From Verrucomicrobiales bacterium (GTDB lineage: Bacteria > Verrucomicrobiota > Verrucomicrobiae > Limisphaerales > UBA1100), in the NCBI GenBank assembly GCA_002721895.1, contig PBLV01000042.1, forward strand, positions 1 through 18,720: a stretch of 18,720 nt of DNA, written 5' to 3'. Positions 1 to 6,959 of the stretch are shown piece by piece. Below the pieces are notes generated by a model. It had not been told where the DNA came from, made no database searches, and saw only the letters and a list, made by a program, of their open reading frames with translations. Both the position numbers and the translations under genes were made by a program. The number at the start of each line of letters is the position of its first letter. Position 1 is the first letter of the stretch.

Positions 1-111
1 ATGAAGGACACCTGCCGCGACCTCCACCTCGCCCCCGATCAAACCCATTTTGTCACCGCCCACTACGACGGCCACCTGCGCATCTGCAAAATGGCGGCGA
101 AGGCTTCCTAG
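1..111 (+). CDS. C-terminal end of a WD40-repeat-like protein (partial, 5' end outside window)
   Basis: Frame 1 is open from the first base to a TAG at 109-111 and encodes 36 residues. They contain DLHLAPDQTHFVTAHYDGHL followed by RICKM. This resembles the end of a WD40 blade, where the usual pattern is an Asp-containing turn, a 'spDg..latahyDg.lriw' strand pair and a short tail. The blade's final Trp is Cys here. The ATG at position 1 is probably internal, because a single blade makes no sense alone. WD40 proteins are beta-propeller scaffolds and are abundant in planctomycetes and verrucomicrobia. The gene converges on waaF: both stop codons lie in one CTAG palindrome. The evidence is a single repeat, so the family call is moderate. 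Confidence 0.55.
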   Translation: MKDTCRDLHLAPDQTHFVTAHYDGHLRICKMAAKAS

Positions 112-1184
112 AGATTTATCTTCTTTTCAACAGCGGCAATCACTGCTGCGGTTTGAATGTCATTCTGACATCGCAAATCTACCGGACATTCGCGAAGGAA
201 ACACGGGGCACAGGAAGGCTGAGCTTGAACGACTTGGGTGTTCCCGTGGGAGGGTGCGGTTATGTCGGGGCTGGTACTGCCGAATAGGGCCACTACGGGC
301 GTGCCGATGGCGGCGGCCAGATGCATGGGGCCGGTATCGTTGGTCAGAACACAATCACTGGCGGCCAGCATGGCGGCGAGTTCGCGCAGGGTGGTTTTGC
401 CCGCTAGGTTTGTGCAGGCGCCTTTTAATCCTGCCGTGATATCGAGGGCCAATGACTCGTCCCCGAAGCCGCCCAGTATCATGGTGTGGGTTTGGTATTT
501 TTCATGGAGGGCGTTGGCGACCTCAATAAATCGCGCGGTTGGCCAGCGCTTGGCAGAGCCGTATTCCGCCCCGGGGATTATAGCCAGACGCTTGAGATCA
601 CGTGGGATTTTGAATTTTTTCTGAAAATACGGGAGATCGTAATAGGGAACGTGGTAATAGGGCGGAAAGGACGTGGGATCCGCGCCCAATGCGGAGGCCA
701 AATGGAGGTATTGATGGATGTGATGGGCTTCCGACGGGTATATGTCGGGTTGCGCTTCATTCGCGAGGCGTTGCTTGATCTCCGCAGACGACCGTTTGTA
801 CATGGAGACATGGCCGGGGCGCAGCGGCAGCGCTTGGGTTAAAAACAAGCGACGCCATTTGGCGGCATACCCAATGCGCCGGGGAATGCCTGCCAACCAA
901 ACTTCCAAGGCTGCCCGCGGAGAATTTGGAAAGATGAGGGCGGCATCGTAGTTGTCCTCCTTGAGATCCATCGCGGTATTGTATAACGAGTCGGAAGGCT
1001 TGATGATCCTGACCCTTGTGACAACGGGCTGCCGATACCAGAAGTCGGCAAGCTTCTCGCGGGTTAAAATGGTGATGCCGGCATGGGGGTGGGCTTCATG
1101 CAGGCGCATGAGGGCGGGAAGTGTCATAACGGCGTCACCAAGCCAATTGACGCCGCGGACGAGGATTTGCCGGATACGAGGCAT
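108..1184 (-). CDS. waaF: Lipopolysaccharide heptosyltransferase (GT9 family, WaaF/RfaF-like)
   Basis: This 358-residue enzyme would transfer heptose from ADP-heptose to the inner core of lipopolysaccharide on the cytoplasmic face of the inner membrane. GT9 hallmarks are visible: RGVNWLGDAVMTLPAL at residues 10-25 with the conserved Asp, PGAEYGSAKRWP at about 204-215, and NDTGPMHLAAAIGTP at about 282-296 followed by VALFGSTSP. A Cys-rich CAPCFLRECP segment near the C-terminus is typical of WaaF. I chose the ATG at 1184 because it overlaps the lpxK stop as TAATG, which suggests translational coupling. A TTG at 1196 would add only four residues. Length matches the family. WaaF versus another GT9 heptosyltransferase (WaaC or WaaQ type) is less certain than the family itself. 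Confidence 0.9.
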   Translation of the reverse strand: MPRIRQILVRGVNWLGDAVMTLPALMRLHEAHPHAGITILTREKLADFWYRQPVVTRVRIIKPSDSLYNTAMDLKEDNYDAALIFPNSPRAALEVWLAGIPRRIGYAAKWRRLFLTQALPLRPGHVSMYKRSSAEIKQRLANEAQPDIYPSEAHHIHQYLHLASALGADPTSFPPYYHVPYYDLPYFQKKFKIPRDLKRLAIIPGAEYGSAKRWPTARFIEVANALHEKYQTHTMILGGFGDESLALDITAGLKGACTNLAGKTTLRELAAMLAASDCVLTNDTGPMHLAAAIGTPVVALFGSTSPDITAPSHGNTQVVQAQPSCAPCFLRECPVDLRCQNDIQTAAVIAAVEKKINL

Positions 1185-2359
1185 TACTGGAAACAAATAC
1201 GCTTCACGCAGTCATCAAAGTCTTTCGCTCCACTGATGATTTTGATTTCAACGCGCATAAAAAATATAGGCAGGTCGCGCCGGTCCAGCTTGGGGAAACG
1301 GACGGCATCCTTCTGAGTGGTGATAATGACCTCGGCCTCGCGCTTCTTGGCCCGGTTGATAGCGTTGAGAAGTTCCTGCTGAGTGAAGCGATGATGGTCC
1401 GCAAAGCGCTTGGCATAGACCAGCCTACCGCCTGCCTCGGCAAGGCTGTTCTCGAAGCTCTCGGGCTGGGCGATTCCGCTGAGGGCGGCAATGCGTCTGC
1501 CTTTCAGAAACCGAAGGGTCTCGCGTTCCTCGGGATTGAAGACATTTTCAAAATAGAGAGGCGCGTGAATGCACTCAATGATGCCGGCCTTGGAATTATG
1601 TTTCTTGATCCGGGCAAGCAGCCGCTTGTTGTCGCCGTTGCATTTGGTGATGAAAATCGTGTCGGCACGATCGAGGTGGCTGGGCGGCTCGCGAAGGGTG
1701 CCGCGGGGAAGCAGATGCTCGTTGCCAAACGGCAACTGAGCATCGATGAGGACAATGTCGCGCCTGCGGCCCGCGAGTTTCCAGTACTGGAATCCGTCGT
1801 CGAGCAACAGGGTGTCACAGCCATATTTCTCGACCGCATAACGGCCGGCCTTGACACGATCCTTGTCAACCAGCACAACAACATCCTTGAGATTGGAGGC
1901 AAGCATGTAGGGCTCGTCGCCGGCATCCTCCGAGTTTAAAAGCAGATTGCGGGCATCGGAGACAATCCTTGGCGGAGTGGTGTCATCTTGAAACAGCAAC
2001 TTGCGCCGGAGTCGCTCACCAAACGGAGGGGGCTTGGATCGGTATCCACGCGACAGGATGGCCACCTTTCTACCTTGATCCTGCAGGACGCGGGCAAATT
2101 TTTCCACAACCGGGGTCTTGCCGGTGCCGCCAACCGTGAGGTTGCCAATGGTGATCACCTGCACACCCAACGGGGAATCGCGAAACACGCGGCTCTTGTA
2201 GAGAAGCCGACGGCCCTTGACGCCAAGGTGGAAGACCTTGGACAGGGCATAGAGCACGGCCCGAAAGCAGGCCGCTTTTTTGTCGCGGCGCTGTTCCAGG
2301 ATGACCTCCAGGGCGAATGTCTCGAATTGCTCCTGCCAGGCGCGGAGAGTTTCGCGCAT
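1184..2359 (-). CDS. lpxK: Tetraacyldisaccharide 4'-kinase LpxK
   Basis: LpxK phosphorylates the 4' position of the tetraacyldisaccharide 1-phosphate to make lipid IVA, a late cytoplasmic step of the lipid A (Raetz) pathway. The Walker A region [12 protein letters not shown] is at residues 72-83. It is followed by LSRGY, the GDEPYMLA motif at about 147-154, DDGFQ at 187-191, [16 protein letters not shown] at about 320-325 and TTQKDAVRF. From the ATG at 2359 the protein has 391 residues. That is longer than the roughly 330 of E. coli LpxK, owing to a longer N-terminal amphipathic/hydrophobic segment. A TTG at 2395 would add 12 residues, and neither start has a clear Shine-Dalgarno sequence. 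The gene is first in a two-gene unit with waaF and is divergent from the NfeD gene across 87 bp. Confidence 0.95.
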   Translation of the reverse strand: MRETLRAWQEQFETFALEVILEQRRDKKAACFRAVLYALSKVFHLGVKGRRLLYKSRVFRDSPLGVQVITIGNLTVGGTGKTPVVEKFARVLQDQGRKVAILSRGYRSKPPPFGERLRRKLLFQDDTTPPRIVSDARNLLLNSEDAGDEPYMLASNLKDVVVLVDKDRVKAGRYAVEKYGCDTLLLDDGFQYWKLAGRRRDIVLIDAQLPFGNEHLLPRGTLREPPSHLDRADTIFITKCNGDNKRLLARIKKHNSKAGIIECIHAPLYFENVFNPEERETLRFLKGRRIAALSGIAQPESFENSLAEAGGRLVYAKRFADHHRFTQQELLNAINRAKKREAEVIITTQKDAVRFPKLDRRDLPIFFMRVEIKIISGAKDFDDCVKRICFQ

Positions 2360-2446
2360 CGCGGGAGTGTGCCAGAGGCCGGACGGCGGGAGCAAGGTTT
2401 GAGGGGCGGACTTGAAAGAGAAGGCACGTTGGGATAGCTTGCGGGC

Positions 2447-3934
2447 ATGCAGAGGGGTATCTGGATTTTAATGGCCGTGTTGACCGTGGGCTTGTGGGCC
2501 GCGGAAAACAAGCCGATACCGGAGAAGAAAGCACCTCGGGCCAAGCCGGAAAAGGCTGAGGTGGACTCGGTGTATGTACTGCCAATCCGGTGGGACATTA
2601 TGCCGCCGCTGTTGCATTTGCTGGATCGAGGCTTCAAGGAGGCGGAATCAAAGGGGGCGGATCTGGTGGTTCTGGACATCCACACCAATGGAGGCCGCGT
2701 GGACGTGACGGAAAAGATCCTGAAAATGATCGATGATTTCGATGGGGAAGTGGTTGCGTTTGTCAATGACAAGGCCATCTCGGCGGGAGCACTCATCTCG
2801 GTGGGAGCCAAGGCGATTTACCTGAAGCCAGGGGGACGCATTGGCGACGCCGCACCGGTCCTAATGGCACCGGGCGGCGCGGGCGCGCAGGAATTGCCGG
2901 GAACCATGGAAGAAAAGGTGAACTCATACGTGCGTTCGCTGGCCCGACGTGAGGCGCAGGAAAACGGCCACAGCGTTGAGATCGTGGAGGCCATGATCAA
3001 CAAGGAGCGCGAGCTGTGGATCGCAGGGGAAATGGTCTGCCCCAAAGGGGAGTTGTTGACCTTGACGGCCAAGGATGCGGAACGAATCGGCTTTTCCAGC
3101 GGCACCAAAGAAAATCTGGACGCGGTATTGGCAGCACAAGGCCTGTACGATGGGAAAACTGGACGCAACGAGGACAAGGAAAAACAGGGATTAAAAAAAG
3201 TAACGGTGACGCATGTGGAACAGTCCACGGCGGAAAACTGGGCGCAATGGTTTGACTCCATCAGCCCCGTGCTCCTGATGGTGGGCCTCATTGGGCTGTA
3301 TGTTGAGGTGAAGACGCCCGGCTTTGGCGTCCCGGGTATCGTGGGCATCACGGCGCTGGTGTTTTATTTTTTGGGCGGGTCCGTGGCGCATTTCACCGGG
3401 AATGAACAAATGGTCATGTGCCTGCTGTTGTTCCTGATCGGGCTGGGGCTGATCATCGTGGAACTGTACGTAATGCCGGGAATGGCGGTCCTTGGGGTGC
3501 TTGGGCTGGCCGCCATGCTGGTGGCGCTGGTGATCGCCCCCATTGACTTGGGCAGCCCCACCATCCCGGATTTGCCCATACCCGTCTGGCAACTGGAATT
3601 GCAACAGTCGGTTTGGAACCTCATCTTGGGACTAGCGGGCGCCGGTGTGGGAGCAGCCATCCTTGCCCAGTATCTGCCCAAGACACGCTGGTTCGAACAA
3701 ATGGCTCCGGCTTCGGCCAGCGGAGTGGAATCCGTGATGGCCTTGGAGGAAACCAAGTCAGCATTGATGGGACAGGAAGGAGTCGCCGACACAACCCTGC
3801 GCCCAAGCGGCCGAGCTATGATTAATGACCAGTTGATTGACGTGATGAGCGAAGGGGATTTTATTGAAGCGGGCGAACGGGTGCGCATCATCGGCCACAG
3901 CGGCTCCACCGCTGTTGTCGAAAAGGTGGAGTAA
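2447..3934 (+). CDS. NfeD-family membrane serine protease (ClpP/SppA-like, long form)
   Basis: This 495-residue protein has the long-NfeD architecture. It begins with an N-terminal hydrophobic signal (about 3-19), then a ClpP-class protease domain (about 40-240). Several transmembrane helices follow (about 272-370 and 392-412), and a C-terminal OB-fold NfeD domain (about 430-495) ends in the pattern GDFIEAGERVRIIGHSGSTAVVE (quoted in parts: GDFIEAGERVRIIG, then HSGSTAVVEKVE). The probable catalytic dyad of the archaeal 1510-N/NfeD group is present: Ser112 in KAISAGALI and Lys157 in MEEKVNSY. Such proteases act at the membrane and often work with stomatin-like proteins in membrane quality control. 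No stomatin gene is next to it here. It stands alone between divergent lpxK and the convergent sigma operon, which ends 8 bp away. Confidence 0.9.
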   Translation: MQRGIWILMAVLTVGLWAAENKPIPEKKAPRAKPEKAEVDSVYVLPIRWDIMPPLLHLLDRGFKEAESKGADLVVLDIHTNGGRVDVTEKILKMIDDFDGEVVAFVNDKAISAGALISVGAKAIYLKPGGRIGDAAPVLMAPGGAGAQELPGTMEEKVNSYVRSLARREAQENGHSVEIVEAMINKERELWIAGEMVCPKGELLTLTAKDAERIGFSSGTKENLDAVLAAQGLYDGKTGRNEDKEKQGLKKVTVTHVEQSTAENWAQWFDSISPVLLMVGLIGLYVEVKTPGFGVPGIVGITALVFYFLGGSVAHFTGNEQMVMCLLLFLIGLGLIIVELYVMPGMAVLGVLGLAAMLVALVIAPIDLGSPTIPDLPIPVWQLELQQSVWNLILGLAGAGVGAAILAQYLPKTRWFEQMAPASASGVESVMALEETKSALMGQEGVADTTLRPSGRAMINDQLIDVMSEGDFIEAGERVRIIGHSGSTAVVEKVE

Positions 3935-3942
3935 GGAACCTG

Positions 3943-4422
3943 TTATTTTCCCGTTTTCACCTCTGGCAACGGCAGGGTTTCATTGCCCCCCTCAGCAGGT
4001 AAAGGCTGAATGGGCGGTGAGTTGGTCGGCCCGGGAATCGCGTTGGACGGCTTGCCCGTGGGGCGCCTCATGCCAGGAAGCTGGTCGTACTTTTTGATCT
4101 GAAGCGGATTGAGAATGGCGCGAATCTTCTCATCGCGCAGCGCAACCTCCTCTCGCACATTCCTGCGAATGTCCTCGGAAAGCACCCCCTTGAGCCGCTT
4201 TTGGCTCTCGGCATAGATGGTTCTAACCTGATCCTCCTGGTCGGTGGTTAAATTAAGCCTTTGGCTGAGTTCCCCAACATCCAGACGAAAAATCTGCACC
4301 CTCTTGGATCGAGAATCACCAACTTGAGGTCGGGGCGCCGCTTGGCGGCCAATCACGTAACCAGCCACCAGCCCCGCCCCAAAAATGAGCAGAACCGCGA
4401 GGATGGCCTTCTGTGATTGCAT
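3943..4422 (-). CDS. Membrane-anchored CpxP/Spy-like (LTxxQ-type) periplasmic protein
   Basis: The protein has 159 residues. A single N-terminal transmembrane helix or uncleaved signal (residues 6-25, AILAVLLIFGAGLVAGYVIG) is followed by a charged helical region with LNLTTDQEDQVRTIYAES at about 57-74. That region resembles the LTxxQ helices of CpxP, Spy and the 'periplasmic heavy-metal sensor' group. The tail from about 120 is Pro-rich and probably disordered. It is the last gene of the ECF sigma operon: its ATG overlaps the stop of the preceding gene as TAATG. By position it is likely an extracytoplasmic sensor or effector that feeds back on the sigma factor. That role is inferred from architecture and context, and no ligand can be named. 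Confidence 0.65.
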   Translation of the reverse strand: MQSQKAILAVLLIFGAGLVAGYVIGRQAAPRPQVGDSRSKRVQIFRLDVGELSQRLNLTTDQEDQVRTIYAESQKRLKGVLSEDIRRNVREEVALRDEKIRAILNPLQIKKYDQLPGMRRPTGKPSNAIPGPTNSPPIQPLPAEGGNETLPLPEVKTGK

Positions 4423-4727
4423 TATTCCACCGGCATCTCGATCGCCATGGCGACGATCTCTTCAAGCTCCGAATCCAGCGCTGCTGTCTCCGGTTGCTGA
4501 GCCGGCGAAACAGACAACCAAGCCACCACCGCCAACGCGGCCGCCGCGGCGCAGGGAACCACCGCACGGCACAACATGCGCGCCCAGCTTGCCCACGCGT
4601 CCACTGGCGCCGGCAGGTCGGCGATATGGGCCATGATGCGCTTCTCAAACGCATAAGGCACCTTGTCGCTCGGCTCCTCCCGGCGTGCCGTGTTCAGCAG
4701 TTGGTCTATGATCTTGTCCAGTTTCAT
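4422..4727 (-). CDS. Small single-pass membrane protein, candidate anti-sigma factor
   Basis: This 101-residue protein has a soluble, charged N-terminal part (residues 1-48), one transmembrane helix (about 52-74, rich in Ala and Val) and a short acidic C-terminus. It starts 39 bp after the sigma factor stop and overlaps the next gene by TAATG. The topology (cytosolic N-terminus, one helix, periplasmic tail) and the position directly after an ECF sigma gene are typical of anti-sigma factors. No zinc-binding HxxxCxxC motif is visible, so it is not a ZAS-type anti-sigma domain. The periplasmic portion is unusually short, so signal sensing could be done by the CpxP-like partner encoded next. The function is inferred from context only. 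Confidence 0.65.
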   Translation of the reverse strand: MKLDKIIDQLLNTARREEPSDKVPYAFEKRIMAHIADLPAPVDAWASWARMLCRAVVPCAAAAALAVVAWLSVSPAQQPETAALDSELEEIVAMAIEMPVE

Positions 4728-4766
4728 GTCCTTCCGTCTCCTGAGACGGGGGCCGTTCCCGGCTGG

Positions 4767-5342
4767 TTACAAATACTTTTCAGGGGCTACTTTAGCCAGT
4801 AAATTCCGCATTTTTTCGCGTGCGCGATGAGCCGTCACCTTCACCTTGGAAACGGACCAACCCGTGATTTCCGCGATTTCCTTCACCGGTTTTTCCTCAA
4901 TCTCCAAGAGTATGATCACTAGGCGAAAGTCCGGCGAAAGACCTTCCAGCAACCGGTTGACCAGAGCCTTGGCCGCGTCCCTGTCAGTGTCGCGATCCGT
5001 GGTATCCTCACCCCGATTCTCCAGCCAATCCGTCTCGTCCTCCGTCATTTCCGTCACCGTGAACTCTCGGTTGCGCTGGTGCTTGCGCAGGAAATCATAG
5101 CACGTCCTCACCGCCATACGCATCAGCCAATGCTCAAACGGCGCCTCGCCCCGAAACGTGGACAGCTTCTGGTAGGCCTTGATGAAAATCTCTTGGACGA
5201 TGTCCTCCACCTCGTCCTCCCGCCGTGCATAACGGCGGGCCGTGGCAAAGACGCGCGGCTGGTATTTTGCCACCAGCGGCTCAAAGCTCGACGCATCACC
5301 CTCCAGCACGGCGGCGATCAATTCTTGGTCGGGCACGTCCAT
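4767..5342 (-). CDS. ECF-type RNA polymerase sigma factor (RpoE-like)
   Basis: This 191-residue sigma factor has region 2 at about 18-82. The conserved stretch there includes DIVQEIFIKAYQKLSTFRGE followed by APFEHWLMRMAVRTCYDFLRK, which covers core binding and -10 recognition. Region 4 lies at about 133-182 and includes LSPDFRLVIILLEIEEKPVK and the helix-turn-helix EIAEITGWSVSKVKVTAHRARE. There is an acidic linker between them. It would direct RNA polymerase to a small stress regulon. I chose the ATG at 5342 over a TTG at 5360; neither has a good Shine-Dalgarno sequence. It is the first gene of a three-gene unit with a small membrane protein and a CpxP-like protein. It begins only about 38 bp after the T-tract of the upstream gene's terminator, so where its promoter lies is unclear. 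Confidence 0.95.
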   Translation of the reverse strand: MDVPDQELIAAVLEGDASSFEPLVAKYQPRVFATARRYARREDEVEDIVQEIFIKAYQKLSTFRGEAPFEHWLMRMAVRTCYDFLRKHQRNREFTVTEMTEDETDWLENRGEDTTDRDTDRDAAKALVNRLLEGLSPDFRLVIILLEIEEKPVKEIAEITGWSVSKVKVTAHRAREKMRNLLAKVAPEKYL

Positions 5343-5380
5343 CAGCCCGTTTGATAGCAAAGCCAGCCCCGAAACCCACG

Positions 5381-5408
5381 AAAAAAGCCACCGGCGAACC
5401 GGTGGCTT
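5381..5408 (-). terminator. Intrinsic terminator between the EF-hand gene and the sigma factor gene
   Basis: A perfect 10-bp inverted repeat (AAGCCACCGG at 5385-5394, CCGGTGGCTT at 5399-5408) encloses a 4-nt loop. Read on the minus strand it is followed by a run of six T (complement of 5381-5386). It lies about 26 bp after the EF-hand stop codon and 38 bp before the sigma factor start. Stem, loop and T-run fit a rho-independent terminator on the minus strand only. It could act as a partial terminator that sets the ratio of EF-hand to sigma transcripts. Confidence 0.85.
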
Positions 5409-5434
5409 GAAATCATTCCTCGGACGTCACCACC

Positions 5435-6445
5435 CTATCGGCCATGCGGGCCACGGGGACCACCGAAGCCGCGCCGCGGTGGCGGGCCATGCGGCGGGCG
5501 ATGTCCGCCGGAACGAGGACCATGCCCCTTCGGGCCGGGGCCATGAGGGCCGCGAGGGCCACGGGCGCTGGAACCCTTCGGGCCGCCATGCCCAGGACGA
5601 GGGCCACCGTGTCCGGGGCGCGGGCCGTGCCCTTTCGGACCATGCTTGCCCTTGGGGCAGCCGCCACCTTTGCAGCTGCCGCGCTTGTCGCGGTCGTGCC
5701 CCGGCCGGCCATGATGTTTGGCCCGGTCGCGATCGTGCCCGTGCCGCGGGCCGTACCCTTGCGGCTTGGGGCCGCCATGGCCAAGGCGCGCGCCGTGGCC
5801 GTGACGGTGAGAATGGTGCGGTGACCCACCTGAGCGAGCATGGGGGTGCCCGCCTCTTTGGGGCTGGCCGCCACGGTTGATATTGGGCGGACCGAAGCGG
5901 CCGGGTGTTGGCGGGCCACCGCGGAAATGGAACTGTTGACCAGCGCGCGCGCGAGCCGCAGCTGCCGCCTTCAGGCGGTTCTCGATCATCTCACGGAATT
6001 TCTTCGCGGCCTCGGCACGTTTCTTGGCGTATTCCTCCGCGCGCTTGCGGGCTTCCTCAGCCTTCCGGCGGTCGTCGTCATGCCCGCGATGATGCTCATG
6101 GCCACGTTCGGAATGACCACGGGAACGCGAAGCCTGTGAACTGCTTGCGCCCCGCATCTTCTTGTACCATTCGTAAATCTGTGTCCGGCTCGGCCGCTCG
6201 TTGTCGTCCAGCTTGCCGTTCTTGTTCTTGTCAAACTCCTTCATGAAGGCTTCGCGGCGCTTGGCGTATTCCGCGCTGCGCGATGAGGAGGATCGGCTGG
6301 AGGAGGCCCGCTCATCGCCATCCCGAGACCGGCTTGAAGATTTGCGTTCATCGCGATCATCCGCGAATGCCGTGACGCCCATTCCAACGGCCAAGACCAC
6401 CCCTCCCCAGCGAGTGACGGTGTTCAGTGTAATTTGTGTTTTCAT
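5435..6445 (-). CDS. Secreted EF-hand protein with Gly/His/Pro/Arg-rich low-complexity tail
   Basis: From the ATG at 6445 the protein has 336 residues. A signal peptide (1-28, hydrophobic core GGVVLAVGMGVTAFA) is followed by a Ser/Arg-rich stretch. A canonical 12-residue EF-hand loop, DKNKNGKLDDNE, follows at 72-83. Then come a Lys/Ala/Glu-rich helical segment (about 126-166) and a long tail (about 170-336) of short Gly-His-Pro-Arg-Lys repeats such as GPRPGHGGPRPGHGG. The start is supported by a GGGAG element about 9 nt upstream and by the signal peptide; the reading frame stays open upstream to 6514 but without such support. Calcium binding by the loop is expected from the family, and metal binding by the His-rich tail is my inference. 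A terminator separates it from the following sigma operon. Its basic, His-rich tail has no recognised family. Confidence 0.8.
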   Translation of the reverse strand: MKTQITLNTVTRWGGVVLAVGMGVTAFADDRDERKSSSRSRDGDERASSSRSSSSRSAEYAKRREAFMKEFDKNKNGKLDDNERPSRTQIYEWYKKMRGASSSQASRSRGHSERGHEHHRGHDDDRRKAEEARKRAEEYAKKRAEAAKKFREMIENRLKAAAAARARAGQQFHFRGGPPTPGRFGPPNINRGGQPQRGGHPHARSGGSPHHSHRHGHGARLGHGGPKPQGYGPRHGHDRDRAKHHGRPGHDRDKRGSCKGGGCPKGKHGPKGHGPRPGHGGPRPGHGGPKGSSARGPRGPHGPGPKGHGPRSGGHRPPHGPPPRRGFGGPRGPHGR

Positions 6446-6513
6446 TTCATTTGCTCCCACCTTGGGAATCGACCTGTAGACGGCCAGTGCCGGATAATAG
6501 TTACATGGCCCCA

Positions 6514-6540
6514 ATTATCGAGCGATTCCTCCCGTTACAC
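6514..6540 (-). promoter_or_regulatory. Possible promoter elements upstream of the EF-hand gene
   Basis: On the minus strand, TGTAAC (complement of 6534-6539) is followed 13 nt later by CGATAAT (complement of 6514-6520), about 70 nt before the EF-hand start. An AAC core in the -35 box is common for ECF sigma factors and GATAAT resembles a housekeeping -10. The spacing is short for either class. This is offered only as the best-looking candidate in the 236-bp divergent region between the EF-hand gene and rpsU. Confidence 0.2.
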
Positions 6541-6562
6541 CCCAAAAATCCATTTTTATGAA

Positions 6563-6591
6563 TTGACACTCCAGCGGGGCCGTCCTACTTT
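6563..6591 (+). promoter_or_regulatory. Candidate sigma-70 promoter for rpsU
   Basis: A perfect -35 hexamer TTGACA (6563-6568) is followed by a 17-nt spacer and a weak -10, TACTTT (6586-6591). It lies about 90 nt upstream of the rpsU start. The intervening leader holds G/C-rich inverted words (CCTCC/GGAGG and an internal CCGCGG palindrome). Support is the -35 match and the ideal spacing; the -10 matches the consensus at only three positions. Confidence 0.35.
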
Positions 6592-6681
6592 TCCCGCCCT
6601 CCATTCGGGGAGGCAACCGCCACCGCGGCGGCCAAGGCTGGAAATCGCGGGCTAAAGACACTTTTTAATCGAGGCTACTGG

Positions 6682-6879
6682 ATGACCGAAATCAGGCTCA
6701 AGAAAGGCGAACCTGTCGAGCGCGCCCTACGGCGTTTGAAGAAGAAGATCGACCGGGAAGGCACGTTGAAGGCCGTGCGCAACAACCGCCATTTCGAGAA
6801 GCCCAGTGAGAAAAAGAGGCGGAAGATGAAGGCCGCCCGTTTCTCCGCCATGCTCGCGGCGCGCTACGCGGACCTTTGA
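6682..6879 (+). CDS. rpsU: 30S ribosomal protein S21
   Basis: This 65-residue basic protein shows the S21 pattern: an N-terminal EIRLKKGEPVERALRRLKKK, then a conserved middle with EGTLKAVRNNRHFEKPSEKK, and a Lys/Arg-rich helix RRKMKAARF. S21 binds the 30S platform near the anti-Shine-Dalgarno region and assists initiation. A GAGG (6671-6674) seven bases before the ATG is one of the clearer ribosome binding sites in the window. The gene appears monocistronic: a candidate promoter lies upstream and a strong intrinsic terminator starts 18 bp after the stop. Confidence 0.97.
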   Translation: MTEIRLKKGEPVERALRRLKKKIDREGTLKAVRNNRHFEKPSEKKRRKMKAARFSAMLAARYADL

Positions 6880-6897
6880 GCAACTTTTCCAAGGAAC

Positions 6898-6924
6898 AAG
6901 GCGCGCCCCCCGGCGCGCTTTTTT
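6898..6924 (+). terminator. Intrinsic terminator of rpsU
   Basis: GCGCGCC (6901-6907) pairs perfectly with GGCGCGC (6912-6918) across a CCCC loop. Six T follow (6919-6924), and A-T pairs extend the base of the stem. It lies just after the rpsU stop. The reading frame of the next gene stays open through this hairpin, which argues against any start for that gene upstream of 6960. Confidence 0.88.
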
Positions 6925-6959
6925 GTTTCCCCACCCCATTCCCGCCCTATCCTCTCAAA

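Noticed and set aside
5242..5880. Plus-strand open frame of 212 codons opposite the sigma start and EF-hand gene
   Set aside because: It reads through the terminator hairpin and the antisense of the His/Gly-rich tail; its composition is a mirror of that repeat.
6876..6959. N-terminal extension of the CCA enzyme from a start at 6876
   Set aside because: The 28 extra codons cross the rpsU terminator stem and T-run and do not resemble the family; the ATG at 6960 fits.
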